A DNA stretch of 64,000 nucleotides from an uncultured Hungatella sp. (lineage in GTDB: Bacteria > Bacillota > Clostridia > Lachnospirales > Lachnospiraceae): positions 1 to 64,000 of the forward strand of contig CAJUFP010000003.1 in the NCBI GenBank assembly GCA_910585645.1, given 5' to 3'. The notes below the pieces were generated by a model that had not been told where the DNA came from, searched no databases, and saw only the letters and a program-made list of their open reading frames with translations. A program made the translations under genes and the position numbers. Positions 25,279-33,179 of the stretch are shown here, piece by piece; the first letter of the stretch is position 1; each line of letters starts with the position of its first letter.

Positions 25279-25802
25279 TGAAGAGAGTAGAGGACTATGT
25301 AACAAGTATTCCGGATTTTCCGGAGCCGGGGATTATTTTCCGCGATGTGACCACCATTTTGCAGGATGCCGACGGGCTGTGCCTGGCTATTGACAGCCTT
25401 ATGGATTTTCTGAAAGATGTGGATTATGATGTGGTGGTAGGGCCGGAGTCCAGAGGGTTCATCTTTGGCGTGCCGGTGGCTTATGCCATGAAGAAGGGGT
25501 TCGTTCCTGTGAGAAAGAAGGGGAAGCTGCCCAGGGAGACTATCTCCATGGAGTATGATCTGGAGTATGGCAGCGCTGTGGTGGAGATGCACAAGGATTC
25601 CATTAAGCCGGGACAGAAGGTGGTTATTGTGGACGACCTTATTGCCACAGGCGGGACCATCGAGGCGATCATCAAGATGATCGAGCAGCTGGGCGGCGAA
25701 GTGGTGAAGATCTGTTTTGTCATGGAGCTGGCCGGCCTTAAGGGACGGGAGAAGCTGAAAGGGTATGACGTGGCTTCCGTTATTACTTATGAAGGAAATT
25801 GA
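25278..25802 (+). CDS. apt: Adenine phosphoribosyltransferase
   Basis: A 174-residue purine salvage enzyme converting adenine and PRPP to AMP in the cytosol. The N-terminal IPDFPEPGIIFRDVTTIL and the loop VGPESRGFIFG are typical of Apt. The PRPP-binding signature VVIVDDLIATGGT lies at residues 115-127. The ATG overlaps the stop of lacI (TGATG), so the genes are translationally coupled. Linkage of apt to a sugar-regulator gene is unusual and may only reflect read-through. A weak hairpin follows at 25810-25836. Confidence 0.95.
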   Translation: MKRVEDYVTSIPDFPEPGIIFRDVTTILQDADGLCLAIDSLMDFLKDVDYDVVVGPESRGFIFGVPVAYAMKKGFVPVRKKGKLPRETISMEYDLEYGSAVVEMHKDSIKPGQKVVIVDDLIATGGTIEAIIKMIEQLGGEVVKICFVMELAGLKGREKLKGYDVASVITYEGN

Positions 25803-25809
25803 CGCAGGG

Positions 25810-25836
25810 AAGGTCTGGAAGATAAGTCCAGGCCTT
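25810..25836 (+). terminator. Probable weak terminator after apt
   Basis: AAGGTCTGGA and TCCAGGCCTT form a 10-bp stem with one wobble and a 7-base loop, followed by TCACTTATT. Confidence 0.5.
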
Positions 25837-25931
25837 TCACTTATTAAGGCGATATTGGAACATGAGATCAATGGCAGAGTGATATAGTTTGTAAGAGACG
25901 GTGCAGTGGGACTTGTGGGGAGAGTGGAGAT

Positions 25932-26972
25932 ATGGGCATTAGAACAAGGCGCGTAATAGCGGCAGGGGCGGTTGTTTTGGCGGCGGTTACGGCGGCGGTT
26001 ATCGTGTGGGGCTGCGGTGGGAGAATGGAGAAGGAAGAGCCGTCAGAAGTGATCACTCTGACTCTTGCCAACAACCACCCGGATGATTACTGCACTACCA
26101 GGGCGGTGGAGTGGTTTGCGGACACTGTGAGGGAGCGGACCAAAGGGCGGGTAGTGATAGAGGTATATAATAATGGAAGGCTGGGAGACACGGTTTCCTG
26201 TCTGGAACAGATGCAGTACGGCGGGATCGATATGGTGAAGGCGGATGTTCCCACGATGACTAATTTTGTGACCTTGTTTAATGTGCTGCAGATGCCCTAC
26301 ATTTATCAGGATACGGAACATTTTTGGAAGGTCCACGGCGGGGAGATCGGCATGGGGATCCTGCGGGGCAAGGCTATGGAGGACAAGGGGATGTATGGCC
26401 TGACCTTCTATGACGCGGGAACCCGGTGTTTTTATAACAGCAGAAAGCCTATGGAGTCTATCAGGGACATGAAGGGTATGCAGATCCGGATCCAGGAGTC
26501 AAATTTGATGATGGCCATGATAACGGCCCTGGAGGCCAAGCCGGTGGTGACCACCTACGGGGAGGTGTACCAGGCTCTGGAGTCCGGGGTGGTGGACGGG
26601 GCGGACAACTCTATGGTCAATTATCTGGAACAGTCTTTTTATAAGGCGGCCCCGTATTTTCTGGAGGATGACCACACCTACTCGGCGGATCTTCTGGTCA
26701 TGAGCATGGAGAGCCGGAAACAGATCGGCGAGGATGATCTAAGGGTGATGGATGAGGCGGCGCTGGAGTCGTGGGAGATGCAGAAGGGACTGTGGAAAGA
26801 GGCGGAGGAGGAGGCCAGGGAGAGCCTTAAGGAGCTGGATGTGGTGATCACGCAGATGCCTCAGGAGGATTTTGAGTATATGGGGCAGATCTGTATGCCT
26901 CTGTGGTATGATTACGACCACAGGGAGGAATTTCTGGATCTGCTGGACAGGATCGTGGCGGCGGGGCGGTGA
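25932..26972 (+). CDS. TRAP transporter DctP-type substrate-binding lipoprotein
   Basis: A 346-residue extracytoplasmic binding protein of the DctP/TAXI family that normally serves tripartite ATP-independent transporters. A basic hydrophobic signal ends in a lipobox-like VWGC near residue 28. DctP blocks are clear: TLANNHPDDYCTTRAVEWFADTV, the MKGMQIRIQES segment with the carboxylate-binding Arg, and YGEVYQALESGVVDGADN. No DctQ or DctM membrane subunit gene is in the window, so this is an orphan binding protein that may share a transporter encoded elsewhere. The ligand is probably an organic acid but cannot be specified. Confidence 0.88.
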   Translation: MGIRTRRVIAAGAVVLAAVTAAVIVWGCGGRMEKEEPSEVITLTLANNHPDDYCTTRAVEWFADTVRERTKGRVVIEVYNNGRLGDTVSCLEQMQYGGIDMVKADVPTMTNFVTLFNVLQMPYIYQDTEHFWKVHGGEIGMGILRGKAMEDKGMYGLTFYDAGTRCFYNSRKPMESIRDMKGMQIRIQESNLMMAMITALEAKPVVTTYGEVYQALESGVVDGADNSMVNYLEQSFYKAAPYFLEDDHTYSADLLVMSMESRKQIGEDDLRVMDEAALESWEMQKGLWKEAEEEARESLKELDVVITQMPQEDFEYMGQICMPLWYDYDHREEFLDLLDRIVAAGR

Positions 26973-26989
26973 GGCGAGGCGTTAAAGCA

Positions 26990-27068
26990 GGCGGCGGTAC
27001 CGGCCAGCTCCATAGAAGCCAGCTGTTGTCAGGGCTGCGATTTGCCGGATGAAAGCGTGCCGCCGCCC
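26990..27068. repeat. Imperfect inverted repeat in the gap after the DctP gene
   Basis: GGCGGCGGTAC (26990-27000) pairs with GTGCCGCCGCC (27058-27068) with one wobble, with further inner pairing of CGGCC and TGCCGG. There is no T-run, so it is not a clear terminator. It occupies most of the 212-bp gap before the amidase gene. Confidence 0.4.
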
Positions 27069-27184
27069 AATCGGATCGGAAAAAGGGTGAAAAATCAGCG
27101 GATTTGTGCTAAGGCGGATATGATGTGCTTTATCTGCGTATATTCTTGGTAGGGGAGTGCAAATGGAAAGGAGTATATAGCGCA

Positions 27185-28234
27185 GTGAGTACAGAGAAAA
27201 GTCCGTTTTTGAACATGGGGTGTACCTGTTTTAGCTGGGAGACGGAGGATGGGATGCATCTGTTTGGCAGGACCTACGACCAGTGCGGGAATCTGAAGGG
27301 GAACCGCATCGCGGTGGTGCCCAGGAATTATCCGTTGAAGCTGGAGATCAATGAGAAGAGTCAGAGATATGTCCGCAGCCGGTACGTGTTTGGGGGGATG
27401 GCGGTTATGGGGCTTACAAGCCCGGTTATGGTAGACGGGATTAATGAGATGGGGGTTATGGGCGGACTGTTGAATTATCCCGGATACGCGGCCTACGACG
27501 TGGTGAGGGACAGCCGCCATATGAACATTCACCCGGGATTTCTTACTGGGTATCTGTTAGGCCAGTGTGCTTCCGTGGAGGAAGCGGCGTCGATTCTGCC
27601 TTCTCTGAATCTGACCGGGGAGAAGATCTTCGGCCATGAGATGACGGTACACTATATTTTTTCCGACAGGACCGGGGAGACGATCGTAATTGAGCCGGAC
27701 AGGGAGGGACTTAAGATCCACCGGGATACCATAGGAGTCATGACCAACAGTCCGGGATATCAGTGGCAGCAGACCAACCTGTGTAATTACGCGTCGGTGA
27801 GCAACCTTCTGGGCGCTTCCCGGGATTATATAGACGTAAGGCTCCGGGGGACAGCGGTAAGTTCCGGCGGCGGGTTCGGACTTCCGGGGGATTACTCCTC
27901 CCCGTCCCGGTTTGTGCGGATGGCGGTTATGAAGCATTATGCCATCAAGGGCAAGGATGAGGTGGACGGCATAAGCCGGATGTTCAACCAGTTTTCGGCG
28001 GTCAATATTCCGGAGGGCATTGTGATGCGGCAGGAGGATGGAGACGGGGAGGAAGAGGTTTCCTATGATCAGACCCTTTGTATCAGCGCCATGTGTGCGG
28101 AGAGCGGCACATACTATTTTTCCACGTGCAAAAGCAGGAGGATCAGCGCGGTGAGACTGGGAGGGCTTCTGGGGAATACGGATATGGTGTATTATGATCT
28201 TCCTCAGAAAGAGGATATCGCATATTTGAACTAA
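27185..28234 (+). CDS. Choloylglycine hydrolase / penicillin V acylase family amidase
   Basis: A 349-residue Ntn-hydrolase of the bile salt hydrolase and penicillin acylase family, which cleaves amide bonds using an N-terminal Cys after self-processing. The nucleophile is Cys13 in MGCTCFSW with a GTG start at 27185; it would be released by removal of a 12-residue leader. Other family residues are the Arg and Asp of FGRTYD, the Asn of TNSPGYQW, and Arg in GLPGDYSSPSRFVRMA. The GTG follows AAAGGAG by 11 bases. An earlier ATG at 27125 and a later one at the MGC are alternatives. Whether bile salts, penicillin or N-acyl homoserine lactones are cleaved cannot be told by eye. Confidence 0.85.
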   Translation: MSTEKSPFLNMGCTCFSWETEDGMHLFGRTYDQCGNLKGNRIAVVPRNYPLKLEINEKSQRYVRSRYVFGGMAVMGLTSPVMVDGINEMGVMGGLLNYPGYAAYDVVRDSRHMNIHPGFLTGYLLGQCASVEEAASILPSLNLTGEKIFGHEMTVHYIFSDRTGETIVIEPDREGLKIHRDTIGVMTNSPGYQWQQTNLCNYASVSNLLGASRDYIDVRLRGTAVSSGGGFGLPGDYSSPSRFVRMAVMKHYAIKGKDEVDGISRMFNQFSAVNIPEGIVMRQEDGDGEEEVSYDQTLCISAMCAESGTYYFSTCKSRRISAVRLGGLLGNTDMVYYDLPQKEDIAYLN

Positions 28235-28249
28235 GGGAAAAACGAAAAA

Positions 28250-28281
28250 GATGAGACGCTGTTTCCGGTCAGCGTCTCATC
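28250..28281. terminator. Terminator between the amidase and the diaminopentanoate dehydrogenase-like gene
   Basis: GATGAGACGCTG and CAGCGTCTCATC form a perfect 12-bp stem with an 8-base loop. The region before it is A-rich, serving the convergent minus-strand gene too. Confidence 0.75.
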
Positions 28282-28309
28282 TTCTATCTTTAAAGATTTC
28301 TTTGGGTCG

Positions 28310-29335
28310 TCAGCAGTAAAACTCCATGGGATACGTCATGTACTCAATCTCATCCAGCTCATCCATGGTGATGAGGCCGGCGGGAGCCCGAAGCACTGCG
28401 GGGATGCGGTTCACGATGGTGGCGCAGGTGTGCTCAACCGTGGCAGGCTTTACCACATGGAACTCTGTGTCCGGCTCACCGGTGATCTTCCAGTCACACA
28501 TATCTCCGTCGTCCGGCCCGTACACCTTGCCGATACATTGGGTCTCAATAACCGGGCCCTGGAAGGTCTCCGTGGTCACAACAGCCGCCATGCCGATGCA
28601 GTTGCCGCTCTTTATATCCTTGCCCATGGTGGAGGAGTACAGATCTCCGTCGTGGAAGTAGGGAACGCACTTCTGCGTCTGGCTCTTAATGGTCCAGCCC
28701 ATCTTCGCCGCCAGGGCTTCGTTGGAGTTCCACACATAGGAGGGCTCCAAAACTTCCGGATGGGCGATCTGCTTCTCAAATTCTTCGGGGGTTAAGTCCA
28801 CGCCGTGGGCCTTTGCCAGTGCCAGGCCGTAGTCCTCTACATTGTAGCTGACCGCACCCTCAATCTTTTTGATGTTGTGGCAGCTTCCGGCCACTACGCT
28901 TACCATGTTTACCCAGAAGGTGTCTTCCATACCGCTGCCTACGAACGTGCAGTTGTTCTCCTTGGCCAGCACGTCCAGATGGTTGGCGCGGACAGGGTCA
29001 GTGGTCCAGCAGTAGGTGGCTTCCTCACAGGTGGTGACAACGCTGATACCCCGGCTTAGGCAGTTTACAAAGTGATCGTAGCAGTCGCTTACCAGGCTGA
29101 ACAGGGTGACTACGGCGATATCCGGGTCTGTGTTGTCCAGAACTTCCTCCGCGTTGTCGCTGATGAGAATGCCTGTCTTTACGCCCAGCTCCGCGTAATC
29201 GCCGATGTCCATGCCCACGATCTCCGGATTGACGTCGATGGCGCCTACGATCTGAGCGCCTTTCTCGTAGAGATAGCGAAGAATGTATTTGCTCATCTTG
29301 CCGCAGCCGTACTGCACTACTTTAATCTTGCTCAT
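28310..29335 (-). CDS. 2,4-diaminopentanoate dehydrogenase-like NAD(P)-dependent enzyme
   Basis: A 341-residue dehydrogenase with an N-terminal Rossmann fold ([20 protein letters not shown], binding motif GxGxM type) related to dihydrodipicolinate reductase. The overall pattern ([57 protein letters not shown]) is that of 2,4-diaminopentanoate dehydrogenase (Ord). In anaerobic ornithine fermentation Ord forms 2-amino-4-oxopentanoate. None of the other ornithine pathway genes are in the window, so the role here may differ. The start follows AAGGAGGAG and it has its own promoter. Confidence 0.8.
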   Translation of the reverse strand: MSKIKVVQYGCGKMSKYILRYLYEKGAQIVGAIDVNPEIVGMDIGDYAELGVKTGILISDNAEEVLDNTDPDIAVVTLFSLVSDCYDHFVNCLSRGISVVTTCEEATYCWTTDPVRANHLDVLAKENNCTFVGSGMEDTFWVNMVSVVAGSCHNIKKIEGAVSYNVEDYGLALAKAHGVDLTPEEFEKQIAHPEVLEPSYVWNSNEALAAKMGWTIKSQTQKCVPYFHDGDLYSSTMGKDIKSGNCIGMAAVVTTETFQGPVIETQCIGKVYGPDDGDMCDWKITGEPDTEFHVVKPATVEHTCATIVNRIPAVLRAPAGLITMDELDEIEYMTYPMEFYC

Positions 29336-29380
29336 AGAAAACTCCTCCTTCTTGGAAACAAAGTTTTGTGATGGTTTTAG

Positions 29381-29409
29381 TATATAACCTGATGCCGGGT
29401 GAGAGTCAA
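29381..29409 (-). promoter_or_regulatory. Promoter of the diaminopentanoate dehydrogenase-like gene
   Basis: On the minus strand TTGACT (29409-29404) and TATATA (29386-29381) are 17 bp apart, 46 bp before the start codon. Confidence 0.7.
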
Positions 29410-29732
29410 GGAAGATTGTGGAAATTTTAACGGAAAAAATTTCAGGGCGGATGCGGGGAGTCCCAGAGGGGGAAATTGGATGAGGAAAGATGGCCTGGAT
29501 CTCTGCGGGGACAGAAAATGGCGGTTAATCAGGCAGTTTTAGGCTAGGGTCGGATAAAATATGATAAAGGTTAGAGGGAAAAAGTGGGAGGAAGAGTGCA
29601 ATATTGACATTAGCTGGAATAAAAGATAAAGAAATTATAAAATATATTGCCATAAAATAAAAAAAGTCTATAATAAAATTATGCGATTTTACTGAAAACT
29701 CTAATCCAACCTCAGAGTTTGGAGGCAGTATT
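29410..29732. other. Intergenic region between divergent genes, AT-rich
   Basis: Apart from the two divergent promoters, this stretch contains no open frame with a ribosome site and no clear repeat. Its 3' half (29560-29710) is markedly AT-rich. Confidence 0.6.
29647..29674 (+). promoter_or_regulatory. Promoter of the MerR-family regulator
   Basis: TTGCCA (29647-29652) and TATAAT (29669-29674) are 16 bp apart, 58 bp upstream of the start codon. Confidence 0.6.
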
Positions 29733-30572
29733 ATGGATGATAAAATGATGAAGATCGGTGAGATGGCCCGGTTTAACCGGGTGTCCATCACTACCCTGCG
29801 GCTGTATGACAAGGTGGGGATCCTGCGGCCGTGCTATACGGACCCGGAGACTAATTACCGGTACTACAGCATTCACCAGAAGGCGCGGCTGGATATGATC
29901 CAGTATATGAAGGAGCTGGGCATGAGTCTGGGGGAGATCCGGGAGATTCTGGAAAAGGGGGATATCCAGATGATTGAGTCCACGCTGATCAGCAAGAAGA
30001 AGCAGGCCAAGGAGGAGATGGCCCAGCTTAAACTGCGCCTTGGAGCCATCTCCCGGGCCATTGAGAGCGTGGAGCGGTTTCGCAAGGCCCCGGACTGCGG
30101 CATGATCACGGTGGAGTATATCTCTCACCGGAAAGTGTACGTGATGCACACGGATACCAATTTTTATGAGCATGATATCTCTGTATATGAGGAGATCCTG
30201 GAGGATTTAAAGGAGAATCTTATTAACCAGGGGCTGCCCCAGGTGTACTATTGCAACGCGGGGACAATCATGAGGAGAGAGGATTTTCTGAACCTGAAAA
30301 TGGTGTCCCATGAGATCTTTCTGTTTGTGGACGACGATTTTCCGGATCATGAGTCGGTGCGGCGCATTGACAGCGCCATGTACGCCTGTATCTACCTGGA
30401 CAGCTTTGACGATGAGCCGGAGTATGCGGGGAGGCTTCTTAAATACTGTGAGGAACATGGGTATACTGTGTGCGGGGATTATATCTGTGAGGTTCTGACG
30501 GAGTTTAATGTGTTTGACAGTGAGAAAAGATCCATGTTTTTGAGGCTGCAGGCGCCTCTTCGGTTTCGGTGA
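29733..30572 (+). CDS. MerR-family regulator with GyrI-like effector domain
   Basis: A 279-residue transcriptional regulator. Residues 5-75 are the MerR winged helix (MKIGEMARFNRVSITTLRLYDKVGILRP, then DPETNYRYYSIHQ). A dimerising coiled coil (about 78-118) follows. The C-terminal half resembles the BmrR/GyrI effector domain that binds small hydrophobic or cationic molecules. The start follows TTGGAGGC. No drug pump is adjacent; the nearest divergent gene is the diaminopentanoate dehydrogenase-like enzyme, a possible target. It cannot be linked to the AKR promoter dyad at 2853 from this sequence alone. Confidence 0.9.
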   Translation: MDDKMMKIGEMARFNRVSITTLRLYDKVGILRPCYTDPETNYRYYSIHQKARLDMIQYMKELGMSLGEIREILEKGDIQMIESTLISKKKQAKEEMAQLKLRLGAISRAIESVERFRKAPDCGMITVEYISHRKVYVMHTDTNFYEHDISVYEEILEDLKENLINQGLPQVYYCNAGTIMRREDFLNLKMVSHEIFLFVDDDFPDHESVRRIDSAMYACIYLDSFDDEPEYAGRLLKYCEEHGYTVCGDYICEVLTEFNVFDSEKRSMFLRLQAPLRFR

Positions 30573-30609
30573 GAGCCTGGACAGATGGTGGGAGAGCAAG
30601 GCTGTGGCT

Positions 30610-30645
30610 GCGCGGATTGGCAGATTTTCTGTTTACAATCCGCGC
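30610..30645. promoter_or_regulatory. Palindrome overlapping the distal Rpn promoter, copy 1
   Basis: GCGCGGATTG (30610-30619) and CAATCCGCGC (30636-30645) are perfect inverted arms. The right arm overlaps the -35 and spacer of a promoter, TTTACA (30632-30637) and TATAGT (30655-30660), 17 bp apart. It could be an operator or a transcript-end hairpin for the gene upstream. It is repeated exactly in copy 2. Confidence 0.5.
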
Positions 30646-30724
30646 GGATCATGTTATAGTATCTGTACCGGATGATAGAGGGACATAGAAGAACCTGTCA
30701 TCAGAAAATTTAACATTCATTTTA

Positions 30725-30743
30725 CGGGAGAGGCTTTCTCCCG
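30725..30743 (+). ncRNA. Leader hairpin of the Rpn transcript, copy 1
   Basis: CGGGAGA and TCTCCCG form a 7-bp stem with a 5-base loop. The matching hairpin in copy 2 has CAGGAGA and TCTCCTG, so one G-C pair is replaced by A-T on both arms. This supports conservation of the RNA structure rather than sequence. Function unknown; the remainder of the 357-bp gap 30573-30929 contains the promoters only. Confidence 0.4.
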
Positions 30744-30858
30744 CGCCGTCTGGCAAAAGTATCTGAATATCAGCCTGTTATCAGGCAGGATTTCAAAGGA
30801 ATATGGGAATAAGTAATGGAAAAATAAATACAAGAAATAAATACACAGCAGAAATTTA

Positions 30859-30887
30859 TTGTCCGGGAAGGGAAAAGAAGATATAAT
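30859..30887 (+). promoter_or_regulatory. Proximal promoter of the Rpn gene, copy 1
   Basis: TTGTCC (30859-30864) and TATAAT (30882-30887) are 17 bp apart. The implied transcript starts near 30894, leaving room only for the GTG at 30930 with its AAGGAGG site. Confidence 0.6.
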
Positions 30888-30929
30888 AAAGACAGTTCTT
30901 GTATGTCTCCTGCAAAAAAGGAGGCAGGT

Positions 30930-31847
30930 GTGAAGAGACAGAAGAAAAGAGGAAGCGGGAAAAAAGGGACGGGCAGAAAACCGACAGACAGAAGGCGGGA
31001 TGCCATTGTTCCTGCACAGGCTGGGGAGAACTACCCTATGGAGGACCGGGCGCTGAAGGAGGCGGCGCGGTTTATGGGGGAGGAGCTGCTGCCCCTTTTG
31101 GGGGTGGAAGGCACTGTGAGGCGGGCAAGCCCTACGGAGGCCGTGTTTCTGGAGGTGGGGGATTTCCTGGCGGATTTTAACTATGAGATGACAGACGGAA
31201 CCTGGAAACATCTGGAGTTTGAGAGTGACAGCCTGTCTGTGGAGGATCTACGGAGATTTCGGGCCTATGAGGCGGTGGTCAGTTACAAGTACGGGGTTGA
31301 TGTGTGTACGTATGTGGTGTGTACGGCCAAGACAAAGGTGATAAAAAGCTGCCTGGTACAGGGGAAGAATACGTATCGGGTAGAAGTGCTGCGGATGAAG
31401 GATTACAATGCGGATGAGATCATCCGAAAGGTGGAGGAGAAACAGAAGGCGGGGGAGAGGCCGGGGCGTGAGGAACTGCTGAAAGTGCTTTTGACTTCTC
31501 TGATGGACGGTGAGATGAGCCAGGAGCTGAGGGTGAAGAGAAGCCTTGGGATCTTACAGAGGGAGCAGGAGCATGTGGAAAAGGGACAGATGGTGCCGAT
31601 GCAGTCGGTGCTGTACGCTTTGGCCATGAAAGTGCTGACAAAGGATGAGATAAAAAAGGTAAAGGAGATGATGACAATGACGCTGTTGGGGCAGATGTTG
31701 ATGGAGGATGGGATAGAGAAAGGCGAATTTAAAGCTATCCAGGAACTGATTCGCGACGGCCTGCTGTCCATGGAGACGGCGGCAGCCAGAAAGCATATGA
31801 GTGTAGAGGAGTTTAAAGAGAAACTCAAAGAACTGAATCTGGAATAA
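30930..31847 (+). CDS. Rpn-family PD-(D/E)XK nuclease / putative transposase, copy 1
   Basis: A 305-residue member of the Rpn (recombination-promoting nuclease) family. After a basic N-terminus (KRQKKRGSGKKGTGRK) comes the nuclease core with the acidic residues of LADFNYEM and the strand HLEFESD. Then follow a helical region and a C-terminal module, TKDEIKKVKEMMTMTLLGQMLMEDG to the end. Rpn proteins in E. coli cut DNA, stimulate RecA-independent recombination and have been tied to phage defence. The GTG at 30930 is preferred over the ATG at 30903 because AAGGAGG sits 5 bases before it. A truncated extra C-terminal module follows at 31872. Confidence 0.85.
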   Translation: MKRQKKRGSGKKGTGRKPTDRRRDAIVPAQAGENYPMEDRALKEAARFMGEELLPLLGVEGTVRRASPTEAVFLEVGDFLADFNYEMTDGTWKHLEFESDSLSVEDLRRFRAYEAVVSYKYGVDVCTYVVCTAKTKVIKSCLVQGKNTYRVEVLRMKDYNADEIIRKVEEKQKAGERPGREELLKVLLTSLMDGEMSQELRVKRSLGILQREQEHVEKGQMVPMQSVLYALAMKVLTKDEIKKVKEMMTMTLLGQMLMEDGIEKGEFKAIQELIRDGLLSMETAAARKHMSVEEFKEKLKELNLE

Positions 31848-31871
31848 GATACCATGTTGTCCAAGTGAAAT

Positions 31872-32075
31872 GTGCCAACAAAAGATGAGATAAAAAAGGT
31901 AAAGGAGATGATGACAATGACGTTGCTGGGGCAGATGTTGATGGAGCATGGAGAGTTTAAAAATATGCAGGAACTGATTCGCGACGGCCTGCTGTCCATG
32001 GAGACGGCGGCAGCCAGAAAGCATATGACAGTAGAGGAGTTTAAGGAAAAGCTCAAGGAGTTGAACTTGGAATAG
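31872..32075 (+). pseudogene. Stand-alone duplicate of the Rpn C-terminal module
   Basis: A 67-codon frame beginning GTG at 31872 repeats the last ~65 residues of the upstream protein (TKDEIKKVKEMMTMTLLGQ, then RDGLLSMETAAARKHMTVEEF), ending in the same KELNLE. It lies 24 bp after the full gene and differs by a short deletion in the GIEKG region. No strong ribosome site precedes it, so it may be only a remnant of unequal recombination. In E. coli, however, short C-terminal Rpn products act as antitoxins, so expression is worth testing. Confidence 0.6.
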
Positions 32076-32086
32076 AAATTCCGATC

Positions 32087-32968
32087 TCACAGGGAATTTT
32101 TTCGAAATTCCCTTGGAGACTGGCCAAATTCCTGTTTAAAAGCCCGAAAAAAGGAAGTGTAGTTTCCGAAATTATATTTAGAACAAATATGGTTAACCGA
32201 CTCATTGGCCAGAAGATCCTGCCGGGCCAGAAACAGTTTTTTCTTTATGATAAACTGGTGCAAAGGCATACCGATCTCCTCATTAAACACCTTGTTTAAA
32301 TGGGAACGGCTGAAAAAGAAGAGGGAGGTCAGCTGTTCAATGGAAATCTCCTCATAAATATGTTCATTAATGTAGGCAAGGACATCAGACACCAGAGATG
32401 AATTTTTTTGATCGTGTCTGATGGCCCTCTCAAAATAATAATCCCTTTGGAAAAGCTTGATTTTCGCAATGTGAACCAGAAGCTCTATAATATAAGAATT
32501 GGTCATCAGGTCAGAACCATATTCTTGGGAGGTAGAGCTTATTAAAATGCGCTCTAACAGGCTGTGGATGCTTAATTTCTGGTCTGGCGCCGGAGAGATC
32601 CGGGCGCTGGAGATATACGTTTTCTGGAAAGGAAGCAGAAGGTCCGTGCGGCTGGAGGATAATTTTTCCAAAAAATCGGAGTTCAGCCATAGCACATAGC
32701 GCTCATAAGCCTGGGATTCGGCATTGATAAACGCCTCATGCACCTGCTCCGGAGCGATCAGCACCACATCGCCGGATTGCAGGTGGTAGGGGATGGAATC
32801 CACATAATAAGTAACATCCCCGGAGATGAGAAAATAAAATTCGTAATTTTTATGGGAATTTTCTACAATATGTTTCAAAGTAAGATCTTTATTGTAATGG
32901 ATTTCAAAATCCCGGCGGCGCAAAGGCGGTTTGTGGTAATAAGAAGTAGGCTGCGCTTTTTTATTCAT
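32087..32968 (-). CDS. AraC-family transcriptional regulator
   Basis: A 293-residue regulator. Residues 20-110 form a cupin-like sensor (LTLKHIVENSHKNYEFYFLISGDVTYYVD, LQSGDVVLIAPEQVHEA). The C-terminal 100 residues hold two AraC helix-turn-helix motifs, ISIEQLTSLFFFSRSHLNKVFNEEIG and VNHICSKYNFGNYTSFFRAFKQEFGQSPREFR. The start at 32968 follows AAAGGAAG; the much longer upstream frame is an artefact. It diverges from the PP2C-transporter genes with a 211-bp shared control region, so it most likely activates them when the transported compound is present. Confidence 0.92.
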   Translation of the reverse strand: MNKKAQPTSYYHKPPLRRRDFEIHYNKDLTLKHIVENSHKNYEFYFLISGDVTYYVDSIPYHLQSGDVVLIAPEQVHEAFINAESQAYERYVLWLNSDFLEKLSSSRTDLLLPFQKTYISSARISPAPDQKLSIHSLLERILISSTSQEYGSDLMTNSYIIELLVHIAKIKLFQRDYYFERAIRHDQKNSSLVSDVLAYINEHIYEEISIEQLTSLFFFSRSHLNKVFNEEIGMPLHQFIIKKKLFLARQDLLANESVNHICSKYNFGNYTSFFRAFKQEFGQSPREFRKNSL

Positions 32969-33179
32969 GGCAATCTTCCTTTCCGAGAGTCCATAGATGC
33001 ACTGCATGTCTTTTATACAAAAAGTATAATACAACTGTCCCATAAATGCAATAAACAGAAAATCATGGTGAAATACGAAAAGACAAAACGCAATGTTTTG
33101 TCTCCTTTTTGTGGTTTTTTTACGAAAAGCAATTTGGTATAGTATTGCCATACAAATAAAAAGGAAAGGAGGTGGGCAG

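Larger units (their letters stand above)
30610..31847 (+). repeat. Duplicated Rpn unit, copy 1
   Basis: This unit (leader plus nuclease gene) recurs at 39376-40638. The left boundary is sharp at GCGCGGATTGG. About 1.1 kb including the 320-bp non-coding leader is near-identical, with only a handful of differences noted by eye. The last ~60 bp are more diverged. No flanking target duplication was found. Confidence 0.9.

Noticed and set aside
30930..31847. Rpn genes as a simple insertion sequence with terminal repeats
   Set aside because: Outer inverted repeats and target duplications were looked for and not found; the only palindrome is internal to the leader.
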